Under the pieces are notes generated by a model. That model saw only the letters and a program-made list of their open reading frames with translations. It did not search any database and had not been told where the DNA came from. 25,813 nt of DNA. Source: a virus. Of the stretch, positions 1 through 6,812 are shown in pieces (within the stretch, counting starts at the first letter, position 1; each line of letters starts with the position of its first letter). The translations under genes and the position numbers were made by a program. Location: the IMG/VR virus record IMGVR_UViG_3300023170_000155, positions 1 through 25,813 of that record; one strand, written 5' to 3'.

Positions 1-1
1 A

Positions 2-82
2 TACACTAAAACTGGTATGAAAAAAGCTAAAGCAGCTGCAAAGAAAGCTGGTAAAAAAGTAACATACAAAAAGAAAAAATAA
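2..82 (+). CDS. 3' end of a Lys/Ala-rich basic protein (partial)
   Basis: The frame is open from the window edge to a TAA at 80-82 and reads YTKTG followed by about 20 residues that are almost all Lys, Ala and Gly, ending in KKKK. The true start lies outside the window. An ATG at 17 could begin a 21-residue peptide, but a basic tail of a longer upstream protein is more likely. The stop overlaps the next ATG by one base (TAATG), so the two are translationally coupled. A tail like this would be expected to bind nucleic acid; no family is recognisable. Confidence 0.5.
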   Translation, partial: YTKTGMKKAKAAAKKAGKKVTYKKKK

Positions 83-195
83 TGCCTTATAGTAAATACT
101 CACCAAAACAAAAAAGATTAGCTGCGATAGCTAAACCACGAAAAAAGATTACTGCTGCTGATTTTAAAAAGTTAAAATCTAAAAAGAAAAAGTGA
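82..195 (+). CDS. small basic protein, 37 aa
   Basis: ATG at 82 to TGA at 193-195. The product begins MPYSKYSPKQKRLAAIAKP and ends in a run of Lys residues. It overlaps the stop of the upstream ORF by one base and the GTG start of the nuclease gene by four bases, which fits a genuine operon member. The proline-containing N-terminus (YSKYSPKQKRLAAIA) could form a short helix; the rest is highly basic. Possible roles are nucleic-acid binding or a minor capsid component, but nothing in the sequence decides. I recognise no named family. Confidence 0.6.
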   Translation: MPYSKYSPKQKRLAAIAKPRKKITAADFKKLKSKKKK

Positions 196-557
196 AACCA
201 CAATCTGCCAAAGCTAAAGGCAGAGCTTTACAACAATGGGTTGTAGATAAGCTCGTTGAATTACTTGGCTTTGACCCTGAAGATTTAGAATCAAGACCCA
301 TGGGTTCTAATGGTGAAGATATTATTATGGGTGTTCAATCAAGAAAACAATTTCCTTACTCAATAGAGTGCAAAAACCAAGAATCAGTTAATGTATGGAA
401 GGCATACGAACAATCGCAAGAAAACTGTAAAGCTTACGAACCTTTGGTTATAATAAAGAGAAATAGAACAAAGCCTCTCGCATTAGTCGATGCTGAATAC
501 TTTATAAGGTTACACAATGATAGACAAGCTAATACAACCAGTAACGAAGATTCTTGA
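192..557 (+). CDS. PD-(D/E)XK nuclease, Holliday-junction-resolvase-like
   Basis: This 121-residue protein has the core of a PD-(D/E)XK nuclease. An N-terminal helix starts with KGRALQQW, Asp43 lies in GEDI, then the E-x-K pair Glu59/Lys61 in SIECKN, followed by a helix containing YEQSQENC and a strand PLVIIKR. The D-x15-E-x-K spacing suits a metal-dependent endonuclease. Members of this fold in phages resolve branched DNA before packaging or nick DNA. The start is GTG at 192, overlapping the upstream TGA (GTGA). The 3' end overlaps the holin gene by 41 bp. The fold is well supported by motifs; the exact substrate is inference. Confidence 0.7.
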   Translation: MKPQSAKAKGRALQQWVVDKLVELLGFDPEDLESRPMGSNGEDIIMGVQSRKQFPYSIECKNQESVNVWKAYEQSQENCKAYEPLVIIKRNRTKPLALVDAEYFIRLHNDRQANTTSNEDS

Positions 558-888
558 TAAGTTCATACCAGACGCAGATACAAAACAACAAATAGCGCAT
601 GAACTTGCAACTATGTCTGAAAAGCATATTCACGAAATTGCTAAGGCACAAATATCTGTAAACAAAGAAGAAGCTAAAGGTAACTGGTTTCAATCATCAT
701 GGAGACCAGCAACAGCTTGGGTATGTGTTGCAGGTTTTGCAGTCAACTTTTTAATTAGTCCTTTACTAGCACCTTTTGGTATTGATGTACCACAAGCAGA
801 TACTTCTACTATGCTGCCTGTATTAATGGGTATGCTTGGTCTTGGTGGTATGAGATCTTTTGAAAGAATAAAAGGTGTAGGTAAATAA
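517..888 (+). CDS. holin, 3TM/GTA-type family
   Basis: A 123-residue membrane protein. An N-terminal amphipathic region (residues 1-50) precedes the conserved block NWFQSSWRPATAW (56-68), a hydrophobic segment at about 65-86, and a second one at about 98-112 (MLPVLMGMLGLGGMRSFER). This order matches the GTA_holin_3TM family, which forms holes in the inner membrane so that endolysin can reach the wall. ATG at 517 is preceded by AAGG at about 506-509, and the gene begins inside the nuclease gene. The stop overlaps the next ATG (TAATG). Its position at the head of a cassette containing an M15 peptidase supports a lysis role. Confidence 0.8.
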   Translation: MIDKLIQPVTKILDKFIPDADTKQQIAHELATMSEKHIHEIAKAQISVNKEEAKGNWFQSSWRPATAWVCVAGFAVNFLISPLLAPFGIDVPQADTSTMLPVLMGMLGLGGMRSFERIKGVGK

Positions 889-1175
889 TGAGTCGAATAG
901 CCAAGGTTGATGATAAATCAAGCTTAAATATATCACTAAGTTATCTTTTACAAATCATTGGTGTTATAGCTGTAGCTGTTTGGGGTTATGCACATACAAC
1001 TGAAAGAATAGATTTTAATCTTAGAGAAACACAAAACCTTAGAGCTAATCAAAATAAATATTTATTTCCTGACATAAGAAGATTAGAAGAACAGGTGATA
1101 AAATTAGAAAAAGAAGTTATTATTTTAAGAACAGAACTTGAAGCATATAAGAAACAAAATGCAAATAATAAATAA
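888..1175 (+). CDS. single-TM plus coiled-coil membrane protein (spanin- or antiholin-like)
   Basis: A 95-residue protein with a short charged N-terminus, one membrane segment at about residues 16-35 (SYLLQIIGVIAVAVWGYA), and a C-terminal half with heptad-like Leu/Ile spacing (RRLEEQVIKLEKEVIILRTELE). The topology, an N-terminal anchor and a periplasmic coiled coil, matches inner-membrane spanin subunits and some holin partners. No lipobox is present here or in nearby small ORFs, so a matching outer-membrane spanin is not visible. Its place directly after the holin suggests a lysis role; that is inference. Confidence 0.6.
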   Translation: MSRIAKVDDKSSLNISLSYLLQIIGVIAVAVWGYAHTTERIDFNLRETQNLRANQNKYLFPDIRRLEEQVIKLEKEVIILRTELEAYKKQNANNK

Positions 1176-1521
1176 AATAAAAAACACAGAGTTCTATCAA
1201 AACTGGGCAAAAGCATTTGCTGTTTGTTACCCAATGATGGTTGAGGGTGATTTATCAGCATTAACCTTTACCCATTTTTGGAAAGCTAATGTTACTGGTA
1301 TTATCGCAGCTACTTTAGCTTCATTAACCAAAAAGTCTTGGTATCAAAGTTTTATGCAACATAAATATGCACCAGCAATCATTTTAGGTATTTGCACGTT
1401 TCTAGCAGATTTATTAGTACATCCAACTCACTTTGGAGCATTTTGGACTGAAGCTCTAGCAACAGGGGTTGGTGCTGGTTTACTATCAGCATTTTTTATA
1501 TATAGGCCGTTAAAGACATGA
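1159..1521 (+). CDS. multi-spanning membrane protein, possible second holin
   Basis: A 120-residue protein starting at ATG 1159 (MQIINKIKNTEFYQNW), which overlaps the previous gene by 17 bp. A TTG at 1138 would add seven residues and a longer overlap and is less likely. Three hydrophobic segments can be seen: around FTHFWKANVTGIIAATLASL, YAPAIILGICTFLADLLV, and ALATGVGAGLLSAFFIY near the C-terminus. The stop overlaps the endolysin ATG (ATGA). I do not recognise a named family. The three-TM layout and immediate coupling to an endolysin gene suggest a holin or holin modulator. Confidence 0.6.
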   Translation: MQIINKIKNTEFYQNWAKAFAVCYPMMVEGDLSALTFTHFWKANVTGIIAATLASLTKKSWYQSFMQHKYAPAIILGICTFLADLLVHPTHFGAFWTEALATGVGAGLLSAFFIYRPLKT

Positions 1522-1889
1522 GTTGGGAAAATTTCAGCATAGAAGAGTTCGCTTGTAAGCATTGTGGTGAAAATAAGATTGAACACGAACTAATAGATAA
1601 GTTACAATTACTAAGAAGCGATGTAGGCTTTCCATTTAAAATTACAAGTGGATATAGATGTGCAGATCATCCGATAGAAAAAGTCAAATCTGAACCAGGC
1701 ACGCACGCATTAGGAATAGCTGCTGATATATTACTCAGAGGCGAACAAGCATTACAAGTAATATCAAAAGCAACTGATTATGGATTTACAGGCATAGGAA
1801 TTAACCAAAAAGGCAATGCAAGATTTATACACTTGGACATCTCAAAAGACTCACAAGGTAGGCCACGCCCTCATGTGTGGAGCTACTAA
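1518..1889 (+). CDS. endolysin-type peptidase M15 (D-Ala-D-Ala carboxypeptidase-like)
   Basis: A 123-residue zinc peptidase of the Peptidase_M15_3 type, which cuts peptide cross-links or stems in peptidoglycan. Visible motifs in order are SGYRC (44-48) followed by H51, then GTHALGIAAD (61-70) supplying zinc ligands His63 and Asp70, and FIHLD (103-107) supplying the third ligand His105. The C-terminal RPHVWSY is typical. A CKHC pair (13-16) lies near the N-terminus. There is no signal peptide, so export depends on a holin. It is coupled by ATGA to the upstream membrane protein and by direct abutment (TAA/ATG) to the next one. The likely role is host lysis at the end of infection. Confidence 0.88.
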   Translation: MSWENFSIEEFACKHCGENKIEHELIDKLQLLRSDVGFPFKITSGYRCADHPIEKVKSEPGTHALGIAADILLRGEQALQVISKATDYGFTGIGINQKGNARFIHLDISKDSQGRPRPHVWSY

Positions 1890-2129
1890 ATGGAAATAAG
1901 CTCTATCTTATTGTGGAATATTATAATGACTTTGGTATTTGGTCCTATCATCTATAGCATCCGTGCTAACGCGACAGAGGTCAAAAGAGTTGATATACTA
2001 CTCAATAAGACCAGAGAAGAGGTTGCTATTCGATTTGTTACTAAAGAAGAATTGATAATGAATATGGATAGAGTGATTGAGCGTATAGATAAGCTAGACG
2101 CTAAAATAGATAAACTAATTACACAATAA
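1890..2129 (+). CDS. small TM/coiled-coil protein
   Basis: A 79-residue protein starting directly after the endolysin stop. Residues about 5-24 (SILLWNIIMTLVFGPIIYSI) form one membrane segment. The rest is charged and helical with a heptad pattern near the C-terminus (MDRVIERIDKLDAKIDKLI). It has the same overall design as the protein at 888-1175, but no obvious sequence identity to it. It could be a spanin-like or antiholin-like component; no named family is recognised. Confidence 0.55.
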   Translation: MEISSILLWNIIMTLVFGPIIYSIRANATEVKRVDILLNKTREEVAIRFVTKEELIMNMDRVIERIDKLDAKIDKLITQ

Positions 2130-2130
2130 T

Positions 2131-3519
2131 ATGGCAACAGGAATACCAAATACAGAAATCCTTTTTGATTTAGAAGCATTAGCAAATTTACAAAACAGAT
2201 TACCGCCTAATGTAGCAAGAAATATACCAACAGGTCCTGGTGGTTTTATGCAACAATTAAGAAATGTTGTAACTCAAAAACCACAATTAGGCCCAGATGA
2301 TTTTGGTAGTTATGTAATACCACCATCAGATCCTACATATTCTACTGGTTTTGATTATGCGCGTTCTATAGCAGGTGGCATACCAATGTCACAAGTTATT
2401 GCACCAGGTGTAAGTTATTCTCCTGAACAACCAGGTGGTTATACACAAGCACAATTAAACACACCTGTTGGTACAACTCCTGTAGAAACTCCTCCTCCAC
2501 CTCCTCCAGTACAAGAACCTGATATACCAAGCTTTTTAGGTACAGGTATTGGTGGTGTAAGAATACCAGTCGATAGAACAAAACTACCTCCACTTAGAGA
2601 TATATTTGGTGGTTTTCAAAAACCAGATTTAAGACCTGATATACAACCTATAACACCACCTATACAAACTCCTCCAGCTATTGATATAGATGCAATTCGT
2701 CAACAAATAGCAGAATCAGGAATAGACTTTGGTAATTTATTAGGCATACCGAAAATAGAACAACCAGACTTATCACAATTTGTAAGGCGAGAGGACATAC
2801 CTACATTAATACCAGACGTTCCAACAGGAAGAGATTTTTCAGTAGATAGAAAACAATTAATAGAAGATATTAGAAGTGGTATAGATTTACCTGTATATGA
2901 AAAACCAGATTTATCGCAGTTTGTAAGACGTGAAGATATACCGTCTTTAATTCCAAGCGTTCCAACTGGTAAAGATTTTTCTATAGATAGAGATGCTTTA
3001 ATTAGAGATATAAGAAAAGGCATTGAAATACCTAAATATGAAATGCCAGATTTATCACAATTTGCTAGATTGGAAGATATACCTACAGTACCAACATTTG
3101 ATAGAGAGGCTTTAATCAGAGATATTAGAAGCGGTATTGATATACCAAAACCACCATCTATTGATAGGCAATCATTAATAGAAGATATTAGAAGCGGTAT
3201 TGAATTACCGACTTACCAAGCTCCTGACCTATCTGGTTTTGCAAGATTGGAAGATATACCTACATTTGACCCTAGTGTTTTAAAACAAGATATATTAATG
3301 TCGATACCTCAACAACAAGTACCTGATGTATCACAATTTGTAACACAAGAAGATATACAAAAAGCTATAGCTGGTATTGATATGCCAACTTATCAAGCTC
3401 CAGATTTATCTGCTTATGACACAAGACTTGCAGAACTAGAACAACAATTAGCAAGTTTACAACAACCAACTGGCGGTAGATTCTCAATATCACAACCAGC
3501 ACCAAGGGGATTAATTTAA
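2131..3519 (+). CDS. repeat-rich, proline-rich protein of unknown function (462 aa)
   Basis: The N-terminal 110 residues are unremarkable. A Pro run (121-126) and Pro-rich linkers extend to about residue 185. From residue 212 to 429 the protein is built of repeats starting PDLSxF at 212, 259, 306, 365, 398 and 424. The first two units are 47 residues long and carry REDIP, VPTGxDFSxDR and xLIxDIRxGI blocks. The C-terminus is a short coiled coil (YDTRLAELEQQLASLQQ). No signal peptide or membrane segment is visible. It lies just before the scaffold and capsid genes and overlaps the next ATG by one base (TAATG), so a virion or assembly role is plausible. The architecture suggests an extended fibre-like or linker protein. 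I recognise no family. Confidence 0.75.
   Translation: MATGIPNTEILFDLEALANLQNRLPPNVARNIPTGPGGFMQQLRNVVTQKPQLGPDDFGSYVIPPSDPTYSTGFDYARSIAGGIPMSQVIAPGVSYSPEQPGGYTQAQLNTPVGTTPVETPPPPPPVQEPDIPSFLGTGIGGVRIPVDRTKLPPLRDIFGGFQKPDLRPDIQPITPPIQTPPAIDIDAIRQQIAESGIDFGNLLGIPKIEQPDLSQFVRREDIPTLIPDVPTGRDFSVDRKQLIEDIRSGIDLPVYEKPDLSQFVRREDIPSLIPSVPTGKDFSIDRDALIRDIRKGIEIPKYEMPDLSQFARLEDIPTVPTFDREALIRDIRSGIDIPKPPSIDRQSLIEDIRSGIELPTYQAPDLSGFARLEDIPTFDPSVLKQDILMSIPQQQVPDVSQFVTQEDIQKAIAGIDMPTYQAPDLSAYDTRLAELEQQLASLQQPTGGRFSISQPAPRGLI
2764..3417 (+). repeat. degenerate protein-level repeats (PDLSxF...REDIP units)
   Basis: Six in-frame units begin at nucleotides 2764, 2905, 3046, 3223, 3322 and 3400. The first three starts are exactly 141 bp apart (47 codons) and later units are shortened. 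DNA identity is lower than protein identity because synonymous positions differ (for example TTATCACAATTT against TTATCGCAGTTT), indicating old duplications kept by selection on the protein. Confidence 0.85.
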
Positions 3520-3785
3520 TGGCGGTATCACACGAAGAAGTAGTTAGGGCTGCACAAGCAGAACAAATATTAACATCTGATGTTTTTAAAGAAGCAATAG
3601 AAAATCTTAAAAACGAATATATAACTCATTGGTTAAACTCACGGGATATAGATGATGTAACTGCTAGAGAAGATATACATAGATCATTATTACTATTACC
3701 AGAAGTTGAAAGACATCTGCGTATCATTGCAGAAAAAGGTAAGCTAACAAAAGCTAACATTAACAAAATTAGAAAAATCGGTTAA
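3519..3785 (+). CDS. conserved small phage head-region protein, 88 aa
   Basis: An 88-residue, charged, helical protein (MAVSHEEVVRAAQAEQIL at the N-terminus, KLTKANINKIRKIG at the C-terminus) with no membrane segment or Cys. The ATG overlaps the upstream TAA. Small helical proteins of this size just before scaffold and capsid genes occur in many short-tailed phages and are usually unassigned. A role in head assembly is inferred only from position. The 61-bp gap after it separates it from the scaffold gene. Confidence 0.6.
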   Translation: MAVSHEEVVRAAQAEQILTSDVFKEAIENLKNEYITHWLNSRDIDDVTAREDIHRSLLLLPEVERHLRIIAEKGKLTKANINKIRKIG

Positions 3786-3810
3786 ACCTTTTCTTTTCCT
3801 ACATTATTAA

Positions 3811-3822
3811 GCTAAAATACCC
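3811..3822 (+). promoter_or_regulatory. candidate -10 promoter element before the scaffold gene
   Basis: The 61-bp gap 3786-3846 contains TAAAAT at 3813-3818 within GCTAAAATACC. Nearly the same string (GCTAAAATTCC) recurs at 5853-5863 before the next operon. No convincing -35 is seen. Both sit in real intergenic gaps in an otherwise gapless genome, which supports a shared promoter element, but strength is uncertain. Confidence 0.4.
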
Positions 3823-3837
3823 TTAAATACATTAAGG
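3821..3837 (+). promoter_or_regulatory. inverted repeat overlapping the scaffold gene ribosome site
   Basis: CCTTAA at 3821-3826 and TTAAGG at 3832-3837 form a 6-bp inverted repeat around a 5-nt loop (ATACA). The right arm includes AAGG of the AAGGAG ribosome site (3834-3839) for the ATG at 3847. In RNA it could partly mask the site. Only two G-C pairs are present, so any structure would be weak. Confidence 0.3.
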
Positions 3838-3846
3838 AGTATTTAT

Positions 3847-4857
3847 ATGAGCAATAACGGAAAACCGACTGCTTTACAAACTGATAAAGAAGTTGCTGCT
3901 TCTATGTTTGAAAGTTTCTTAACCCCTGAAGAGGACAAGGTTGAGGATGCAGTCACAGAAACAGAAGAAGTAGTTGAAGAAGAAGTCCTTGAAGAAGAAC
4001 TTGAACCATCTGAATATCTTGAAGAAGATGTAGAAGATGATGAAGAGTTTGACGAAGAGGATGAAGAATTAGATGAAGAACAAACCGATGTTGAAGAGGA
4101 AGCCTTGCAACCTCAGACATTTACAGTAAAAGTAGATGGTCAAGAAGTTGAGGTGACGCAAGATGAACTTATCAACGGATATTCTCGTCAGCAAGATTAT
4201 ACGCGTAAAACTCAAGAACTCGCCCAACAGCGTAAGACTATTGAGCAGCAGCAAGCAGAGTTAGCGCAAAGAGATGCGATTTATTCGCAGTTGTTACCGA
4301 AGATGGAAGCCCAATTAAAGGGCGAACTGGCTAACGAACCAGATTGGAACGCTTTGTATGAAGATGATCCTGTTGGTTATGTTCGCGAAAAACAACTTTG
4401 GGATGAAAAGAAAGAAAAGCTTAATGCTGTAGCAGCTGAGCAACAAAGACTTCAACATGATGCCTTTGTTAAACAGCAAGAACAACTTAAACAATATGTT
4501 GAATATGGCAATCAAAAGCTTCTTGAAATTATCCCTGAGTGGCAAAACCCTGAGGTTGCCGCAAAAGAAAAGTTGGCTATTAGCGAATATGCCGTGAATA
4601 CTTTAGGTTATACACCTGAGGAAATTCAACAGGTTTATGATTATCGTGCTTTGCTTGGTTTAAGAAATGCTTGGTTAAACTCTAAAACAGTTGAAGCCAC
4701 AAAGAAAAAACCAACACAAAAAGCACCAGCAAGAGTTGCTAGACCTGGAACTACTAACCGACCAAAAACGGCAGCACCTGTGAAGAAAGCAAAACAAAGG
4801 TTGGCCAAAACTGGAAAAATTCAGGATGCGGCTAAAGTATTTGAACAATTAATTTAA
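3847..4857 (+). CDS. capsid scaffolding protein
   Basis: A 336-residue protein with a strongly acidic stretch from about residue 23 to 80 (runs of Glu and Asp), a short globular motif (TFTVKVDGQEVEVTQDEL, then NGYSRQQDYTRKTQ), a long Gln/Glu-rich coiled coil, and a basic Lys/Arg/Pro C-terminal region ending in an amphipathic helix (DAAKVFEQLI). This composition and the VDGxEVxVTxDEL...YSRQxDYTRKT motif are typical of phage scaffold or head-assembly proteins encoded immediately before the major capsid gene. It guides procapsid assembly and then leaves. Ribosome site AAGGAG lies 7 nt before the ATG. Ten bases separate it from the capsid gene. Confidence 0.8.
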   Translation: MSNNGKPTALQTDKEVAASMFESFLTPEEDKVEDAVTETEEVVEEEVLEEELEPSEYLEEDVEDDEEFDEEDEELDEEQTDVEEEALQPQTFTVKVDGQEVEVTQDELINGYSRQQDYTRKTQELAQQRKTIEQQQAELAQRDAIYSQLLPKMEAQLKGELANEPDWNALYEDDPVGYVREKQLWDEKKEKLNAVAAEQQRLQHDAFVKQQEQLKQYVEYGNQKLLEIIPEWQNPEVAAKEKLAISEYAVNTLGYTPEEIQQVYDYRALLGLRNAWLNSKTVEATKKKPTQKAPARVARPGTTNRPKTAAPVKKAKQRLAKTGKIQDAAKVFEQLI

Positions 4858-4867
4858 AGGATAAAAA

Positions 4868-5803
4868 ATGGCTAAAGTAACAAACGCCTTTGATACATAT
4901 ACAGCTACTGCTGACAGAGAAGATTTAAGTAATATTATTTACAACATCTCTCCAATGCAAACTCCGTTTATGTCATCAATCGGCAAAAGAAATATTAAAA
5001 ACGTAGTATTTGATTGGCAAACAGAATCATTGCCTACTCCAAGTGCTAGTGGTCAGTTAGAGGGTTTTGAGCTTTCAAGATCAGCTGCTACTGCTACAAC
5101 AAGAGTAAGTAATGTTGCTATGATCTCATCAAGAGATGCAACTGTAACTGGCTCACAAGATGCTTCAGACCCAGCTGGTAAAAGGTCAGAAATGGCTCAC
5201 CAACTAGCTATTATGGCTAAAGCTCTTAAAAGAGACATGGAAGAAGCTCTATGTAAAAATGGTGCTAAAACAACTGGTGACGCTACAACAGCTAGGGTAA
5301 CTGGTGGTTTTGAATCATGGATTACATCTAACGATTCAAGAGGTACTTCAGGTGCTTCTACTGGTGGCGGTGCTGCTCCAACAGACGGAACTCAAAGAGC
5401 TTTAACTGAAACTCTACTAAAAGATGTTTTACAACTTGCTTTTACAAATGGTGGCGAGCCATCAATGGCAATTTGTGGACCACATAACAAACAAGTTATT
5501 TCTGGTTTCACAGGTAGAACACAAGCTAGACAAATGATCGATGCTAATACTGTTGAAGCTTCAGTATCAATCTACTCATCTGACTTTGGTGAACTAAAAA
5601 TCGTTCCATCAAACAGATCAAGAGAAAGATCATTACTGTTGGTAGACCCAGAATTTGCTAAAGTATCATATCTCAGAGATTTCAAAACTGTTGATATTGC
5701 TACTATTGGTGATGCTGAAACCAAGATGATTGTGGTGGAATATGGATTGGAAGTATCCAATGAAGCTGCTCATGGTGTGGTTGCAGACTTAACAACATCA
5801 TAA
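4868..5803 (+). CDS. major capsid protein, SU10/DUF5309 type
   Basis: A 311-residue protein beginning MAKVTNAFDTYTATADREDL, with the block YNISPMQTPFMSSIGKR, then VFDWQTESLP and SRDATVTGSQ. These features match the DUF5309 family of HK97-fold major capsid proteins (phage SU10 type). The central KRSEMAHQLAIMAKALKRDMEEAL segment fits the spine helix of the fold, and the Gly/Thr-rich stretch near 135-170 resembles a surface loop. It forms the icosahedral shell. Ribosome site AAAGGA precedes the ATG. A strong intrinsic terminator follows 19 bp after the stop, which suits a very highly expressed scaffold-capsid transcript. Confidence 0.88.
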   Translation: MAKVTNAFDTYTATADREDLSNIIYNISPMQTPFMSSIGKRNIKNVVFDWQTESLPTPSASGQLEGFELSRSAATATTRVSNVAMISSRDATVTGSQDASDPAGKRSEMAHQLAIMAKALKRDMEEALCKNGAKTTGDATTARVTGGFESWITSNDSRGTSGASTGGGAAPTDGTQRALTETLLKDVLQLAFTNGGEPSMAICGPHNKQVISGFTGRTQARQMIDANTVEASVSIYSSDFGELKIVPSNRSRERSLLLVDPEFAKVSYLRDFKTVDIATIGDAETKMIVVEYGLEVSNEAAHGVVADLTTS

Positions 5804-5822
5804 GTTTAGTTAAATAAGCTTT

Positions 5823-5850
5823 AAGGGAAGTTTCGGCTTCCCTTTTTTTT
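5823..5850 (+). terminator. intrinsic terminator after the capsid gene
   Basis: AAGGGAAG (5823-5830) pairs perfectly with CTTCCCTT (5837-5844) around the loop TTTCGG, and the T run continues to 5850. This is a textbook rho-independent terminator, and the clearest one in the window. Confidence 0.93.
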
Positions 5851-5851
5851 G

Positions 5852-5867
5852 TGCTAAAATTCCTACA
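5852..5867 (+). promoter_or_regulatory. extended -10 promoter, predicted leaderless start
   Basis: TGCTAAAAT at 5852-5860 is a TGn-type extended -10. The predicted start site six bases beyond the hexamer is A5867, the first base of the next ATG. There is no ribosome site between terminator and ATG, which agrees with a leaderless message. No -35 is seen because the terminator stem occupies that position. Confidence 0.5.
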
Positions 5868-6157
5868 TGGCAAAAACTACATTAATAGATCATAAAACAG
5901 GCTTGCAATCTATTTTTGCAACTGAAGATGATAAGGTTGTTTATCAGACAAAACAGAACATACAACCAACACTAGACTATGTAAAACACTTATCTGAAAA
6001 TGCACCAGGTAAAGATTTTCGTCATGTAGCAGAAGTACCCATGGTAATATATCAACAAGCTTTAAGAGAAGGTTGGGCTAAAGATTCTGCACAATGGAAG
6101 AAATGGTTAAACCATTCTGATAATAAACCCTTTAGAACATGGAAAGGTAAAGTATGA
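5867..6157 (+). CDS. conserved phage protein after the capsid gene, 96 aa
   Basis: A 96-residue soluble protein (MAKTTLIDHKTGLQSIFATE at the N-terminus; aromatic and basic C-terminus with WKKWLNHSDNKPFRTWKGK). It follows the capsid terminator, has no Shine-Dalgarno sequence, and its ATG sits at the predicted transcription start. The stop overlaps the adaptor ATG (ATGA). Similar small proteins occur between capsid and adaptor genes in related phages, but I know of no assigned function. A minor head or connector role is inferred from position. Confidence 0.65.
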   Translation: MAKTTLIDHKTGLQSIFATEDDKVVYQTKQNIQPTLDYVKHLSENAPGKDFRHVAEVPMVIYQQALREGWAKDSAQWKKWLNHSDNKPFRTWKGKV

Positions 6158-6804
6158 CATACGATGAATTAAAAACTAATATTGCAAATTTCTTAAACAG
6201 GTCAGATTTAACAGACCAATTAGACTTTTTTATTGATGCAACAGAAGCAGAGTTCAATAGAAGATTAAGAACTAAGGATATGATTAAACGGGCAACTGCT
6301 ACAGCAGATGCACAATATATGTCATTACCAACAGATTGGTTAGAAGCTATTAATATAGAAATTACATCAAACGATTTTAGACCATTGTTTCAACAATCTA
6401 TTGAGTCATTAGATGTATATAGAAAAGCTAATAACAATGTAACTGGTCAACCTATTTATTATGCGATTGTAGATAATTCATTAGAATTAGTACCTACCCC
6501 TGACACAAGTTATACGCTACAATTAACATACTATGGCACTATTGATGCTTTAAGCAGTTCTAATACAACGAACTTTATATCCACAGGGTATCCAGATGCT
6601 TACTTATATGGTGCTTTAAAACACGCTTCTATCTATCTAATGGAAGATGAAAGAGTGCCGTTATTTACAGCACAATTTGAAAAAGCATTAGAAGAAATGA
6701 GGTTAGAACAAGAGAAAGCAGAATTTGGCAAAGGCTCTCTAATACAAAGAAGAAGAACTTATGGCAAGTCTGGTAAAAACATTTATTATTGGAATAATAA
6801 TTAG
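6154..6804 (+). CDS. head-tail adaptor protein, SU10 adaptor-like
   Basis: A 216-residue protein starting MTYDELKTNIANFLNRSDL, followed by FIDATEAEFNRRLRTKDM and a central ATATADAQYMSLPTDWLEAI segment. This arrangement (N-terminal helix pair, then SLPxDWLE, a beta-rich middle, and a C-terminal helix with many Glu and Arg) is characteristic of the phage adaptor family that includes the SU10 adaptor and P22 gp4-like proteins. Such proteins form a ring between the portal and the tail hub. The basic, aromatic tail (RRRTYGKSGKNIYYWNNN) could contact the next ring. It is coupled by ATGA overlap to the upstream gene. Confidence 0.75.
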   Translation: MTYDELKTNIANFLNRSDLTDQLDFFIDATEAEFNRRLRTKDMIKRATATADAQYMSLPTDWLEAINIEITSNDFRPLFQQSIESLDVYRKANNNVTGQPIYYAIVDNSLELVPTPDTSYTLQLTYYGTIDALSSSNTTNFISTGYPDAYLYGALKHASIYLMEDERVPLFTAQFEKALEEMRLEQEKAEFGKGSLIQRRRTYGKSGKNIYYWNNN

Positions 6805-6812
6805 GAGATAAA

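Noticed and set aside
1138-1158. TTG-started N-terminal extension of the three-TM protein
   Set aside because: ATG 1159 gives a shorter overlap and a normal start codon.
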